This document shows, piece after piece, positions 1-10,030 of a stretch of DNA of 64,000 nucleotides; position 1 is the stretch's first letter, and each line of letters begins with the position of its first letter. Both the position numbers and the translations under genes were made by a program. The notes under the pieces are model-generated. The model did not search any database, was not told the origin of the DNA, and saw only the letters and a list, made by a program, of their open reading frames with translations. The DNA comes from Sphingomonas leidyi (lineage in GTDB: Bacteria > Pseudomonadota > Alphaproteobacteria > Sphingomonadales > Sphingomonadaceae): positions 248,001 to 312,000 of the forward strand of contig NZ_JAASQV010000002.1 of the NCBI RefSeq assembly GCF_011761945.1, written 5' to 3'.

Positions 1-54
1 GTCGGCGCGGTGATGCACCAGAATGGGCGCGACCAGAAGGCCGTGCGGAAATAG
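1..54 (+). CDS. 3' end of an unidentified gene (partial)
   Basis: Reading from the first base there are 17 codons and then a TAG stop. The codons carry G or C in the third position almost throughout, as real genes here do, so this is probably the tail of a gene starting outside the window. The residues are too few to identify a family. The opposite strand is also open over this stretch, but its codon use is poorer. The roughly 100 bases between this stop and the next gene's stop show nothing I recognise. Confidence 0.35.
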   Translation, partial: VGAVMHQNGRDQKAVRK

Positions 55-155
55 GGCTCCGGCCCGCCATCGTCGCGCCCGCGTCTCGAGCAGCGCCCCT
101 CAGCCTGCCGAGTCGACGTGAAGACGGACATGCCAGGCCGGGCAGCGCCCCTCTA

Positions 156-833
156 TCAGCGAACCGCCCAGGGGCCGGCCAGCTTCGGCCGGATCCGCAT
201 CAGCGCGAAGGCGAGCACCGCGCTGGCGATCGGCGCCAGCCACAACGCCGTCCAGCCCCAGCGAAGATGGCTCGCCGCCCCCATCACCGCACCGGCGACG
301 AAGCCGAGCCACAGGAACAGATAGCGCGTCCAGGCCCAGCGATCGGGATCGCCCATCAATGCGCCGGCCAGCTTCTGCCCCATCTTGACCAGCGATCCGG
401 TCATATAGGTGACGCCGATCGTCGCTTCGCCCTCGCGGTGGAGGATGCCGTTCTCGCAGCCCATCGCCATGGCGAGGAAGATCAGCACGATCGGCCCCGG
501 TGCCAGGCTGGCGAGCGTTGCCGCGGCGACGAGCAGCGCCGTCACCACCAGCATCAGGCTTTCGCGGAACCGCGCCTGGCGCCAGCGCGTCACCACACTG
601 GCGAGGATCACGCCGCTGACGAAGCTCATCACCAGGCCGCCGGCCACCGCCGCGTCGCCGGGCAGGTTGCCGCCCAGGCCCACGCCCAGCCGCGTGCTGT
701 TGCCGCTCATGAACGAGGCGAAGAAGCCGCCCAGGCTGGTGAAGGCCAGGGCATCGACGAAGCCGGCAAGCGCGGCGAGGCAGATGGCGATGACGACAAG
801 CGGAGACTCGGTACGCTGCATGGCCGCAGTCAT
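156..833 (-). CDS. DUF1275 (YoaK-like) membrane protein
   Basis: A 225-residue polytopic membrane protein. The N-terminal segment has the family pattern of a hydrophobic helix followed by GFVDAL, then a phenylalanine/glycine stretch with FMSGNSTRLG (about residues 38-50). The family is thought to be a small transporter or permease, but its substrate is not established. Two starts are possible: ATG at 833 (MTAAMQ) and ATG at 821 (MQRTES); the longer is given. It is divergent from the TRIC-like gene with only 51 bases between them, so both promoters must lie there. Confidence 0.85.
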   Translation of the reverse strand: MTAAMQRTESPLVVIAICLAALAGFVDALAFTSLGGFFASFMSGNSTRLGVGLGGNLPGDAAVAGGLVMSFVSGVILASVVTRWRQARFRESLMLVVTALLVAAATLASLAPGPIVLIFLAMAMGCENGILHREGEATIGVTYMTGSLVKMGQKLAGALMGDPDRWAWTRYLFLWLGFVAGAVMGAASHLRWGWTALWLAPIASAVLAFALMRIRPKLAGPWAVR

Positions 834-884
834 GCCCCGGATGCGCGTTTGACAGCAAGCCGTTGCCGGAGAGAAACAAGACGG

Positions 885-1520
885 ATGGACGCCGCTCTCG
901 CCGCTGCCCGCATCGGGCCGATCCTGCCCTGGCTCGACATGTTCGGCATCGCGCTGTTCGCGGCGACCGGCGCGCTGGCCGCCGCGCACCGGGCACAGAC
1001 CTTCGTCACCGCCGCCTTCTTCGCGCTCGTCACCGGGGTGGGCGGCGGCACGATCCGCGACCTGCTGATCGGAGCGCCGGTATTCTGGGTGCACGACGCG
1101 ACCGTCGCCGCGCTGATCCTCGCCGTCGCGGTGCTGGTGTGGAGCACGCCGCAGCGCTGGTGGAACGACGCGACCTTCGCGTGGCTCGATGCGCTGGGCC
1201 TGGCCGCCTATGCCGCGTTCGGCGCGGCCAAGGCGCTGGGCTATGGCATTCCGCCGGTGCCGGCGGCAGTGATGGGCGTGGTCACCGCCTGTGCGGGCGG
1301 CATCATCCGCGACGTGCTGGCAGGCGAGCCCTCGATCCTGATGCGGCCCGAGCTTTACGTCACCGCCGCCGCGCTCACCGCCACGCTGCAGGTGGCGCTG
1401 GCGCTCGCCGGGCTGCCGGTCTTCGCCGCCGGGCTGCTCGCTGCCGGCGCCGGCTTCGGGCTGCGCGCTGCCGCCATCCGGTGGAAACTCGGCCTGCCCG
1501 CCTATCGCGGCCGGCGCTGA
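885..1520 (+). CDS. TRIC/YadS-type (UPF0126) cation channel-like membrane protein
   Basis: A 211-residue membrane protein made of two similar halves, each with a glycine-rich turn followed by an Arg-Asp pair: GVGGGTIRDLL near residue 51 and CAGGIIRDVLAG in the second half. This internal duplication is the hallmark of the UPF0126 family, whose prokaryotic members form trimeric intracellular cation (TRIC) channels. The ion and physiological role cannot be read here. ATG at 885 is chosen because the hydrophobic core starts soon after it. It ends 11 bases from the oppositely oriented STAS-like gene. Confidence 0.87.
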   Translation: MDAALAAARIGPILPWLDMFGIALFAATGALAAAHRAQTFVTAAFFALVTGVGGGTIRDLLIGAPVFWVHDATVAALILAVAVLVWSTPQRWWNDATFAWLDALGLAAYAAFGAAKALGYGIPPVPAAVMGVVTACAGGIIRDVLAGEPSILMRPELYVTAAALTATLQVALALAGLPVFAAGLLAAGAGFGLRAAAIRWKLGLPAYRGRR

Positions 1521-1531
1521 GGAAGCCGGGG

Positions 1532-1918
1532 CTATTCCTCCAGCAACCAGGCGATCGCTTCCTCGCGATCGCCGAAGATGCCGATGTCGGGACGAACTTC
1601 GCGAAGCCGCTGCACCTGCAGCCGGGCCAGCGCAGTGACGACGACAAAGGCCACCTTGCGCGCCCATAGCGGACGCACCGCTTCGTTGTTGAAGGTGTTG
1701 ATGATCAGCTCCGCCGTGGCCTGCGGGACGACCGGGATGCTGCTGGCATCGTAGAGCGTGACATGCTGCCCCACTTCCGGGCCGAAATCGCGGACGGCGG
1801 CACGCAGTTCCTCGCCGATCCAGGCCGCATCCTCGGGCGAGAGCATGGCTTTCAGCCTGAGATCGATCAGCTTGCGCTCGCGATCGACGCGAAGGCTGTG
1901 CAACTCGGAATCAGGCAT
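1532..1918 (-). CDS. STAS/SpoIIAA-like hypothetical protein
   Basis: A 128-residue soluble protein with no signal peptide or membrane segment. The alternating strand/helix pattern, a central YDASSIPVV strand and a C-terminal 'IGIFGDREEAIAWL' resemble small SpoIIAA/STAS-like proteins common in Sphingomonadaceae, which usually start with a charged strand and end with a helix carrying EEAxAWL. No enzymatic motif is visible and no partner kinase or phosphatase is adjacent. The function is unknown; the STAS-like fold is my inference from the pattern. Confidence 0.7.
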   Translation of the reverse strand: MPDSELHSLRVDRERKLIDLRLKAMLSPEDAAWIGEELRAAVRDFGPEVGQHVTLYDASSIPVVPQATAELIINTFNNEAVRPLWARKVAFVVVTALARLQVQRLREVRPDIGIFGDREEAIAWLLEE

Positions 1919-1974
1919 ACGCTACTCGTATCCGGCACAAGGACGGTGCGAGGATAGTCGGCGCCGCGCGACCC

Positions 1975-2550
1975 TCAATCCCGGACAATCCCCATATCGG
2001 CGAATTTGCGGGGTTCGACGGGGGGCACGCGCGGCTCGTTCAGCTCGCACTGCCAGAAGCCGACATCGATCCATTGGCCGTGCTTGAAGCCCACTTCGCG
2101 ATAGACGCCCTGGCGGCGAAAGCCGACCGCTTCGTGCAGGCGGATCGAGCGGTCGTTCGGCAGGGTGATCGTGCCGATTGCATGGATGAAGCCCTGGGCC
2201 CGGAGCGTGCCGACCAGCGCCTCGTAGAGCAGCCGGCCGACGCCCGATCCGCTCGACGCGTCGGTCAGGTAGATCGACGTCTCGCAGACATAGCGATAGG
2301 CCGGGCGGTCGCGGAACTTGCCGGCATAGGCATAGCCGATCACGCCGGCATCCGGATCATTGGCGCTGGCGCCGCCCGTCGTCGCCACGATCCAGGGATA
2401 GAGGCCCTCGCTCGCATGCATCCGCTTGCGCATCTCCGCCTTTTCGGGCGGCTCGATCTCGAACGAGGCGGTGCCGGTGAGCACATGCGGCGCATAGATC
2501 GCGGCGATGGCGCCGGCATCGTCCGACGTGGCTGCGCGGATGCCGATCAC
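1975..2550 (-). CDS. GNAT acetyltransferase (phosphinothricin acetyltransferase-like)
   Basis: A 191-residue GNAT N-acetyltransferase. It opens with IRAATSDDAGAIAAIYAPHV and contains TASFEIEPP, YAYAGKFRDRPAYR and a C-terminal GFRRQGVYREVGFKHGQW, the pattern of the Pat/phosphinothricin acetyltransferase subgroup. The acetyl-CoA loop is around SSGSGVGRLLYEAL (residues 99-112). These enzymes acetylate amino groups of amino-acid-like molecules; the natural substrate is unknown. The start is a GTG whose G-T-G-A overlaps the stop of sppA by 4 bases, so translation is probably coupled to sppA. Confidence 0.88.
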   Translation of the reverse strand: MIGIRAATSDDAGAIAAIYAPHVLTGTASFEIEPPEKAEMRKRMHASEGLYPWIVATTGGASANDPDAGVIGYAYAGKFRDRPAYRYVCETSIYLTDASSGSGVGRLLYEALVGTLRAQGFIHAIGTITLPNDRSIRLHEAVGFRRQGVYREVGFKHGQWIDVGFWQCELNEPRVPPVEPRKFADMGIVRD

Positions 2551-4439
2551 AGGCCGAGCCGCGCCGCGATCGCGTCGAACAGGCGGGCATCCTCGAGGCT
2601 GCCGGTCGCCGGGCCGAAGCCGCCGCATTCGAGGCAGCGCGCCTGGACCGAGCCGCCGGTGGCGAGCCGCTTGGCATCGCCCAGCGCCTGGGCGAGCAGC
2701 GCGCGCTGGCCGATGGCGGCGCGGGCGAACAGGTCCGCCCCGGCCGGCTGATCGGCCCAGTCGCCGTCCTCGTCCTTGTCGTCGGCGAAGCTCGCGATCA
2801 GCTTGGCCCAGCTCGAAGGCTCCTTCTCGAGATAGACGGCATGGACCTTGGCCGGGTCGAGCTTGGCGCGCCGCGCGGCCTCGGCGATCGCATCGTCGAT
2901 CCCGCCGAACCGGTCGACCAGCCCGATCTGGTGCGCGGTGCCGCCGATCCAGACCCGGCCCTGGGCGATCTCGTTGACGCGCTCCGGCGTCAGCTTGCGG
3001 GCGCCCGCGACCAGCCCGACGAAGCGCGCATAGCCCGCCTCGATCGCCGACTGGAGCAGCGTGTCCGTCTCCGCATTGGTGCCGCCATAGATATCAGGCT
3101 GGCCGCTGAGCGGCGTGGTCTTCACCCCGTCCGTGCCGACGCCGATCTTGGCGAGCGTCTTCTCGAACGTGGGGATCACGCCGAAGATGCCGATCGAGCC
3201 GGTGATCGTGTTGGGCTCGGCAAAGATCGTGTCGCCCGCGGTCGACACCCAATAGCCGCCGCTCGCCGCGAGGCTGCCCATCGAGACCACCACCGGCAGC
3301 CCCTGCGCCTTGGCCTGGAGGATCGCCTGGCGGATCTGCTCCGAGGCGAGCGCCGAGCCGCCCGGCGAATCGACGCGGACCACCAACGCCTTCAGCTTCT
3401 TGTTCGCCAGGCCCTTGAGCAACGCCGCGCTCACCGTGTCGCCCGCCGCCCTGCCGGGGCCGCCCTTGCCGTCGACGATCTCGCCGGCGACGGTGATCAC
3501 GCCGATCGCGTCGCCGCCGGTGGGCAGCGGATGCGCGGCCACGAAATCGGCCAGCTTGATCCGGTTGAAATTGCCTGCCGGCTTGCCGCTCGGCGCGCCG
3601 GCGATCTCGGCGACGCGCTTGCCGAAGGCAAGCCGGTCGCCCAGCTTGTCGACGATGCCCATCGCCAGGTTCGCCTTGGCGATGTCGCCCTTTGCCGCCG
3701 TCACCGTTTCCGCGGGCTTCGCCAGATAGTCGGCGATGCGCGCCTTGGGCCGCGCCTTGGCGATCTCCTGCCGCCACTGGTCGAGGATCTGCTGGTACAT
3801 CGCCAGATCGGCTTCCTTGGCCTCGGGCGACATGTCGCTGCGCATATAGGGCTCGACCGCCGACTTGAACTTGCCGACGCGGTAGATGTGCGCATTGACG
3901 CCGAGCTTGTCGATCAGCCCCTTATAGTAGAGCCGCGTGCCGCCCGGGCCCGCGAACATCGCGCCGCCCAGCGGATTCACCCAGATCTCGCTCGCATTGG
4001 CGGCAAGCGCATAGCTGTCGTCGGTATAGGCGGTGGCATAGGCGAGCACGGGCTTGCCCGCCGCGCGCACCTTGCCGACCGCTGCGGCAACTTCGCTGAT
4101 CGCGGCGGGATAGCCGCCCGTGAAGCGATCGAGATCGAGCACCACCGCCTTCACATGGTCGTCGCCCTTCGCGGCATCGAGCGCGCGCACCACATCGCGC
4201 AGCCGTTGCTGCTTCACCGTGCCTGCGCCACTGAGCCGGGAGAAGGGATCGGCCTCCTCGGGCTGCTCCACCAGCGCGCCGTCGAGCGCCACCAGCAGCG
4301 CGCCGTCGCGGATCGATCCGGGATTGGGCTTGGCGGACAATGCCGCGAACAGCATCGTGAAGAACAGCAGCATGAAGACCAGGACCAGAAAGTCCTTGAT
4401 CCCCACCAGGATCTTCCAGGCGCCCCGAACAAGCTTCAC
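2547..4439 (-). CDS. sppA: Signal peptide peptidase SppA (67K type)
   Basis: A 630-residue membrane-anchored serine protease that degrades cleaved signal peptides in the cytoplasmic membrane. A hydrophobic anchor spans about residues 10-34, and two S49 peptidase domains follow, as in the long E. coli-type enzyme. The likely catalytic lysine is K192 (in GKFKSAVEP) and the nucleophile S393 (in SLAASGGYW), matching the Lys-Ser dyad of the family. The start is GTG at 4439, preceded by GGGAG; upstream in-frame sequence looks non-coding. The gene is divergent from groESL and overlaps the acetyltransferase gene by 4 bases. Confidence 0.95.
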   Translation of the reverse strand: MKLVRGAWKILVGIKDFLVLVFMLLFFTMLFAALSAKPNPGSIRDGALLVALDGALVEQPEEADPFSRLSGAGTVKQQRLRDVVRALDAAKGDDHVKAVVLDLDRFTGGYPAAISEVAAAVGKVRAAGKPVLAYATAYTDDSYALAANASEIWVNPLGGAMFAGPGGTRLYYKGLIDKLGVNAHIYRVGKFKSAVEPYMRSDMSPEAKEADLAMYQQILDQWRQEIAKARPKARIADYLAKPAETVTAAKGDIAKANLAMGIVDKLGDRLAFGKRVAEIAGAPSGKPAGNFNRIKLADFVAAHPLPTGGDAIGVITVAGEIVDGKGGPGRAAGDTVSAALLKGLANKKLKALVVRVDSPGGSALASEQIRQAILQAKAQGLPVVVSMGSLAASGGYWVSTAGDTIFAEPNTITGSIGIFGVIPTFEKTLAKIGVGTDGVKTTPLSGQPDIYGGTNAETDTLLQSAIEAGYARFVGLVAGARKLTPERVNEIAQGRVWIGGTAHQIGLVDRFGGIDDAIAEAARRAKLDPAKVHAVYLEKEPSSWAKLIASFADDKDEDGDWADQPAGADLFARAAIGQRALLAQALGDAKRLATGGSVQARCLECGGFGPATGSLEDARLFDAIAARLGL

Positions 4440-4620
4440 GTGCCGCTCCCATGCGAAGGAATATGCCCGTGGTGCTAGAGGATCGCGGGGGACGCGTAAA
4501 TGCCCCTGCCATTGCGCGGGAACGACCATTTGTCTCGCAGCGAGAGCCCTTGCGTCGCTTCGCGGGTGCCGGACCGGGGGTCGGCGCCACCTAAATTTGC
4601 AACGGCGCGCCGCGCCCTGG

Positions 4621-4649
4621 TTGACGCGGGCGGATCGGCTTCGCATATC
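4621..4649 (+). promoter_or_regulatory. Probable vegetative promoter of groESL
   Basis: A good -35 box (TTGACG, 4621-4626) is followed after 17 bases by a weaker -10 (CATATC, 4644-4649). It lies just upstream of the CIRCE element and groES, the usual arrangement for a housekeeping-sigma promoter repressed by HrcA. Confidence 0.6.
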
Positions 4650-4656
4650 GCGCCGG

Positions 4657-4683
4657 CTGGCACTCACCCCGAGCGAGTGCCAA
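4657..4683 (+). promoter_or_regulatory. CIRCE operator (HrcA binding site)
   Basis: An inverted repeat with arms CTGGCACTC and GAGTGCCAA separated by exactly 9 bases. This is the CIRCE element (consensus TTAGCACTC-N9-GAGTGCTAA), the operator for the heat-shock repressor HrcA. It sits 33 bases before the groES start and just after the predicted -10, so bound HrcA should block groESL initiation until heat shock. hrcA itself is not in the window. Confidence 0.92.
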
Positions 4684-4716
4684 ATCCGAGATCAACCCTG
4701 AAGTAAGGATCAGGCA

Positions 4717-5004
4717 ATGAACTTCCGTCCGTTGCACGACCGCGTGCTCGTCCGCCGCGTCGAGGCCGAAGCCAAGACCGCCGGCGGCATCATCATCCCC
4801 GACACCGCCCAGGAAAAGCCGCAGGAAGGCGAAGTCGTCGCCGCCGGTTCGGGCGCGAAGAACGAGAAGGGCGAGATCACCCCGCTCGACGTCAAGGCCG
4901 GCGACCGCATCCTGTTCGGCAAATGGTCGGGCACCGAGGTCAAGGTCAATGGCGAAGACCTGCTGATCATGAAGGAATCGGACATCCTCGGCATCATCGG
5001 CTGA
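4717..5004 (+). CDS. groES: Co-chaperonin GroES
   Basis: A 95-residue GroES of the usual length. It begins [14 protein letters not shown] and carries the mobile loop [18 protein letters not shown] (about residues 21-38) that binds GroEL, then the conserved [14 protein letters not shown]. It forms the heptameric lid of the GroEL folding chamber in the cytoplasm. A Shine-Dalgarno (AAGGA, 4704-4708) supports the ATG at 4717. It is the first gene of the CIRCE-controlled operon, 79 bases before groEL. Confidence 0.98.
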   Translation: MNFRPLHDRVLVRRVEAEAKTAGGIIIPDTAQEKPQEGEVVAAGSGAKNEKGEITPLDVKAGDRILFGKWSGTEVKVNGEDLLIMKESDILGIIG

Positions 5005-5071
5005 ACCCGGTTCCCGGCCCCGCCGCATGCGATGGGGTCGTGGCTTTTATGATTTTCTGAACGAATTTTGA

Positions 5072-6727
<1,656 letters not shown>

Positions 6728-6753
6728 GTCCCGCCACTCAGGCAAGAAGACGG

Positions 6754-6790
6754 GCGGGCCGGGGAGCGATCCCCGGCCCGCTTGCTTTGC
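6754..6790 (+). terminator. Rho-independent terminator of groESL
   Basis: A perfect 12-bp stem (6754-6765 with 6770-6781) closed by a GCGA tetraloop and followed by a T-rich TTGCTTTGC. It lies 27 bases after the groEL stop, the expected position for the operon terminator. Confidence 0.85.
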
Positions 6791-6842
6791 GCCGAACTGG
6801 AATGGTTAAGCGCTTGACCCGCCAGAAACAGTGGGGAAATGA

Positions 6843-7049
6843 ATGGAAAACTTGTTTTGGGGGTCTGCAAGTGTTCAGTTGGGTTGGTGGTCGTGTGCGT
6901 TGCCTGGGGGGCGGCACGAGCGTTCCGAGAAACATGCCCAGCGCATCGGCGAGGGCGAGAAATTTGTGAGCAAATGCCGGTATTGCGGCGTGCACATGAC
7001 CCGGCGTGCCAAACGCGACTGGATCGTGACGCCCAAGGGCGCCCGCTGA
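6843..7049 (+). CDS. Small CxxC protein of unknown function
   Basis: A 68-residue protein. The N-terminal part is rich in Trp and Gly, and the C-terminal part carries KCRYCGVHMTRRAKRDW, a CxxC pair followed by a His and a strongly basic stretch. This looks like half of a zinc ribbon or a small nucleic-acid-binding knuckle. The ATG at 6843 gives codon use like its neighbours; upstream sequence back to the groEL terminator does not. I recognise no named family. It lies between the groEL terminator and the M3 peptidase gene and probably has its own promoter. Confidence 0.6.
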   Translation: MENLFWGSASVQLGWWSCALPGGRHERSEKHAQRIGEGEKFVSKCRYCGVHMTRRAKRDWIVTPKGAR

Positions 7050-7166
7050 GCCGCGGCGTGCTGGCGTCATAGGACGACAAAGCACTTCCTTTCATCTCGA
7101 AATCGCGACAGATTGGCCGCCTCACCACGGCGCCGGCCTACAGGCGCGTTCTCGGGGAACTGGAAC

Positions 7167-9029
7167 ATGACCGAACTTTCTCGTCGCGAGGCGCTGGCTG
7201 CCGCCGCGTTCGCCGGCGCCGTCGCCGCCTTGCCCGCATGGGCCCGCCAGGCCGCCGCGCCCGCCGGGGCGCAGTGGGACCTGAGCGAACTCTATCCCAG
7301 CGAGGCCGCCTGGGAAGATGCCCGCAAGCAGGCGCTCGCCGCAATTCCCGCCGTCGCCAGGTTCAAGGGCCGCCTTGGCGAAAGCGCCGACGTGCTCGCC
7401 GAGGCGCTGGTGCTCCAGTCGGACCTCGGCCGCACGATCGGCCGCATCTACACCTATGCCAGCCTGAAGGGCGACGAGGACGTCCGCATCTCGGCCAACC
7501 AGGAGAAGCTGGCGCAGGCGCGCGACCTCTACACCGCGTTCGGCGAGGCCAGCTCCTGGACCTCGCCCGAGCTGCTGACGCTCGGCAAGGCGAAGATCGA
7601 CGCCTTTCTCGCCGCCAATGCGACGCTGCGTACCCGGTTCGACTTCGCATTGGCCGATACGCTGCGCCAGGCCGAGCACACGCTCTCGCCCGAGGGCGAG
7701 GCGATCCTCGCCAGCGCCAGCTCGCCGCTCGCCGCGCCGGGCGAGATCTCGGGCCAGCTGCGCTCGTCGGACATTCCCTGGCCGACGATCACGCTCTCCA
7801 CCGGCAAGCAGGTCCGCCTCGATTCGCAAGGCTATTCGCTCAACCGCGACGCGCCGAGCCGCGAGGACCGCAAGGCAGTGTTCAACGCCTTCTGGACCGC
7901 GCACGGCAAGTTCCAGAACTCGTTCGGCGCGACCTATGGCGCCAAGGTGCGCGGCGACATCTTCTATGCCAAGGCACGGAAATACCCGACCTCGCTCGCC
8001 CGCGCGCTTTCCGGCAACAACGTGCCCGAGACCGTATACCGCACGCTGGTGGCCGAGGCGAACAAGGGGCTGCCCCAGCTCCACCGCTATTTCGAGCTGC
8101 GCCGCAAGATGCTCAAGCTGCCGGACATCGGCTATTACGACATCTATCCGCCGCTGGTATCGATGGACCGCAGCTACACGCTCGACCAGATGCGCGCGAC
8201 GACGCTGGAAGCCGTGAAGCCGCTCGGCCCCGACTATCAGGCGCGCATCGCCAAGGCGACTGCGGCCAAATGGATGGATCCCTGGCCCCGCGAGGGCAAG
8301 CGGCCGGGGGCCTATATGAACCCCGGCGCGTTCGACGTGCACCCCTATCTGCTGCTCAACCTGAGCGACAAATATGACGGGATGAGCACCTATGCCCATG
8401 AATGGGGCCATGCGCTCCACTCGCTGCTCGCCAATTCGACCCAGCCCTATGACAAGGCCGACTATCCGATCTTCCTCGCCGAGATCGCGTCGACCCTGAA
8501 CGAGCAGCTGCTGTTCGCGCACCTGATGAAGAACGCGAAGACCAAGGAGGAGAAGCTCTTCTATCTCGGCCAGCAGATGGAGAATTATCGCGGGACCTTC
8601 TTCCGCCAGACCATGTTCGCCGAATTCGAGCTGAAGGCCCATGATATGGCCGAGGCGGGCGAAGGCCTGTCGGGCGCCAAGTTCACCAAGGTCTATGGCG
8701 AGCTGCTGCGCACCTATCACGGGCCGAACATGATACTCGCGCCCGAATATGCCAACGAATGGGCGTATATCCCCCATTTCTACAACAGCTTCTACGTCTA
8801 CCAATATGCCACCTGCATCTCGGCGGCGACCTTCTTCGCCCAGTCGATCCTGAAGGGCGGCCCGAAGGAGCGCGACAACTACCTGTCGGTGCTGAAGGCG
8901 GGCGGGTCCGACTATCCGACCGAGATCCTGAAGCGCGCCGGCCTCGACATGGCCAGCCCGGCTCCGTACCAGGCGCTGGTCGCGGACTTCAGGAACGTGC
9001 TCGACCAGGCCGAGGCGCTGATCGGCTGA
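7167..9029 (+). CDS. M3 family metallopeptidase (oligoendopeptidase F-like), exported
   Basis: A 620-residue zinc peptidase. The metal site is HEWGH at residues 411-415 (HExxH), with the following TLNEQLL helix expected to give the third zinc ligand, as in thimet/oligoendopeptidase F enzymes. They cut short peptides of up to about 20 residues. The N-terminus has SRREALAAAAFAG and an Ala-rich stretch ending about residue 30, a likely Tat signal, so it probably works in the periplasm, unlike cytoplasmic PepF. The start at 7167 keeps this signal. A hairpin separates it from the convergent HNH gene. Confidence 0.92.
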   Translation: MTELSRREALAAAAFAGAVAALPAWARQAAAPAGAQWDLSELYPSEAAWEDARKQALAAIPAVARFKGRLGESADVLAEALVLQSDLGRTIGRIYTYASLKGDEDVRISANQEKLAQARDLYTAFGEASSWTSPELLTLGKAKIDAFLAANATLRTRFDFALADTLRQAEHTLSPEGEAILASASSPLAAPGEISGQLRSSDIPWPTITLSTGKQVRLDSQGYSLNRDAPSREDRKAVFNAFWTAHGKFQNSFGATYGAKVRGDIFYAKARKYPTSLARALSGNNVPETVYRTLVAEANKGLPQLHRYFELRRKMLKLPDIGYYDIYPPLVSMDRSYTLDQMRATTLEAVKPLGPDYQARIAKATAAKWMDPWPREGKRPGAYMNPGAFDVHPYLLLNLSDKYDGMSTYAHEWGHALHSLLANSTQPYDKADYPIFLAEIASTLNEQLLFAHLMKNAKTKEEKLFYLGQQMENYRGTFFRQTMFAEFELKAHDMAEAGEGLSGAKFTKVYGELLRTYHGPNMILAPEYANEWAYIPHFYNSFYVYQYATCISAATFFAQSILKGGPKERDNYLSVLKAGGSDYPTEILKRAGLDMASPAPYQALVADFRNVLDQAEALIG

Positions 9030-9034
9030 ACCCG

Positions 9035-9066
9035 TTCCTCCCTCGGCGCCTTGCTCCGGGGAGGAA
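9035..9066. terminator. Hairpin between convergent genes (possible bidirectional terminator)
   Basis: Arms TTCCTCCC (9035-9042) and GGGAGGAA (9059-9066) form an 8-bp perfect stem between the stops of the M3 peptidase (9029) and the HNH gene (9067). The position suits a shared terminator, but neither side has a T tract. Confidence 0.4.
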
Positions 9067-9402
9067 TCAGGATGCCTTCCGCCGCGTCGGCGCATGGAAA
9101 TCGGGCGGCTTGTCCGCGATCCATGCGACGAAGCGGCGGATGTCCTCCGACCGGAGCAGCGCCGCCATCGTGGGATAGACCCGCGCCAGCTCGGCGTTGC
9201 TCGCGCAGGCATGGATGGTGCGGTGGCAGATCGGATGGAGCGGCACCGTCTCGCGGCCGCCCTCGCTCTTCGGCACGACATGGTGCCATTCGGTCCGCCG
9301 GCCGAGCGGGCGGGCGCAGAGCGCGCAGGCCTCCGCCGGCGGCGCATCCGCCGCGGCCGCCATCGCCGCCGCGACCTGCTTGCGCCGGACGCGCCCGCTC
9401 AT
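9067..9402 (-). CDS. HNH endonuclease-domain protein
   Basis: A 111-residue protein with a compact HNH fold: a zinc pair C26-x2-C29, the His-His pair H40-H41 in TEWHHVVPKSEGG, and a second pair C59-H60 followed by H64. The family cuts DNA, but stand-alone copies like this one are mostly uncharacterised. Its ATG overlaps the stop of the upstream Asp-hydroxylase gene by 4 bases, so the two are co-translated. It has no restriction or phage neighbours that would explain its target. Confidence 0.85.
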   Translation of the reverse strand: MSGRVRRKQVAAAMAAAADAPPAEACALCARPLGRRTEWHHVVPKSEGGRETVPLHPICHRTIHACASNAELARVYPTMAALLRSEDIRRFVAWIADKPPDFHAPTRRKAS

Positions 9403-9986
9403 CCTTCGAGCTGGCGCAACAGCCAGTCGTCCACCACCAGGTCGAGCACCAGATGGACGCGCGCGCTCCGGCCCCGGTTCGCCACGCTGTGCGGATCGGC
9501 GAGGCGCAGATACCAGGCCTCGCCCGGCGCCATCGTCACGCGCGTGCCGTTCAGCCGGAAATCGACATCGTCGCTGGTTAGCACCGGCACATGAATCCGC
9601 GCAAAGCCCTGGGCGGCGTCGAGATCGAAATCCGCATGCTCCTTGATCACCGATCCCGCCGCCAGCCGCATCAGCCGCACCGATCGGACCGGACAGGCGA
9701 ACGCGTCGATCGCCGCCGACAGGGCCGGCATCCGCGCGCGCCACGGCGTATCGACGAACGCAGTGACGCCGGGCGCCGAGTAGATCTGCTGGACCGGATG
9801 GGCGGCGCCGGCCGGCGCGCGCAGCGGCAAGGCGCTCCACTCGCCCTCATAGTTCCGCTGCACGAAATGCGCGGTCCAGTCGCCACGCTCGAGCGCGGCG
9901 ATGTCGGCGGCGAGCGGCGCGGGATCGAAGGCAAGCGGCAGTCGCACCCGATCGGGCCAGGCGGATTGTACGGATATGGTCGCCAT
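9399..9986 (-). CDS. Aspartyl/asparaginyl beta-hydroxylase-domain protein
   Basis: A 195-residue member of the Fe(II)/2-oxoglutarate-dependent Asp/Asn beta-hydroxylase group. The iron-binding HxD is H117-A-D119 in IKEHADFD. A second His is H166 in the DPHSVANRG strand, and an Arg/His pair follows in ARVHLVLDL. No signal peptide is seen, so it acts in the cytoplasm. It is divergent from the sulfotransferase-like gene with a very short gap and is coupled to the HNH gene, but its protein or small-molecule substrate is unknown. Confidence 0.85.
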   Translation of the reverse strand: MATISVQSAWPDRVRLPLAFDPAPLAADIAALERGDWTAHFVQRNYEGEWSALPLRAPAGAAHPVQQIYSAPGVTAFVDTPWRARMPALSAAIDAFACPVRSVRLMRLAAGSVIKEHADFDLDAAQGFARIHVPVLTSDDVDFRLNGTRVTMAPGEAWYLRLADPHSVANRGRSARVHLVLDLVVDDWLLRQLEG

Positions 9987-10030
9987 ATTAGCCTGCCTCT
10001 CCCTTCCGCATGAGCCTATCCCGGCCCTCG

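Noticed and set aside
1..100. A minus-strand frame at the left edge with LFPHGLLVAPILVHH-like residues
   Set aside because: It could be an edge-cut gene, but third-position GC is poor, there is no clear start and the plus-strand tail is better supported.
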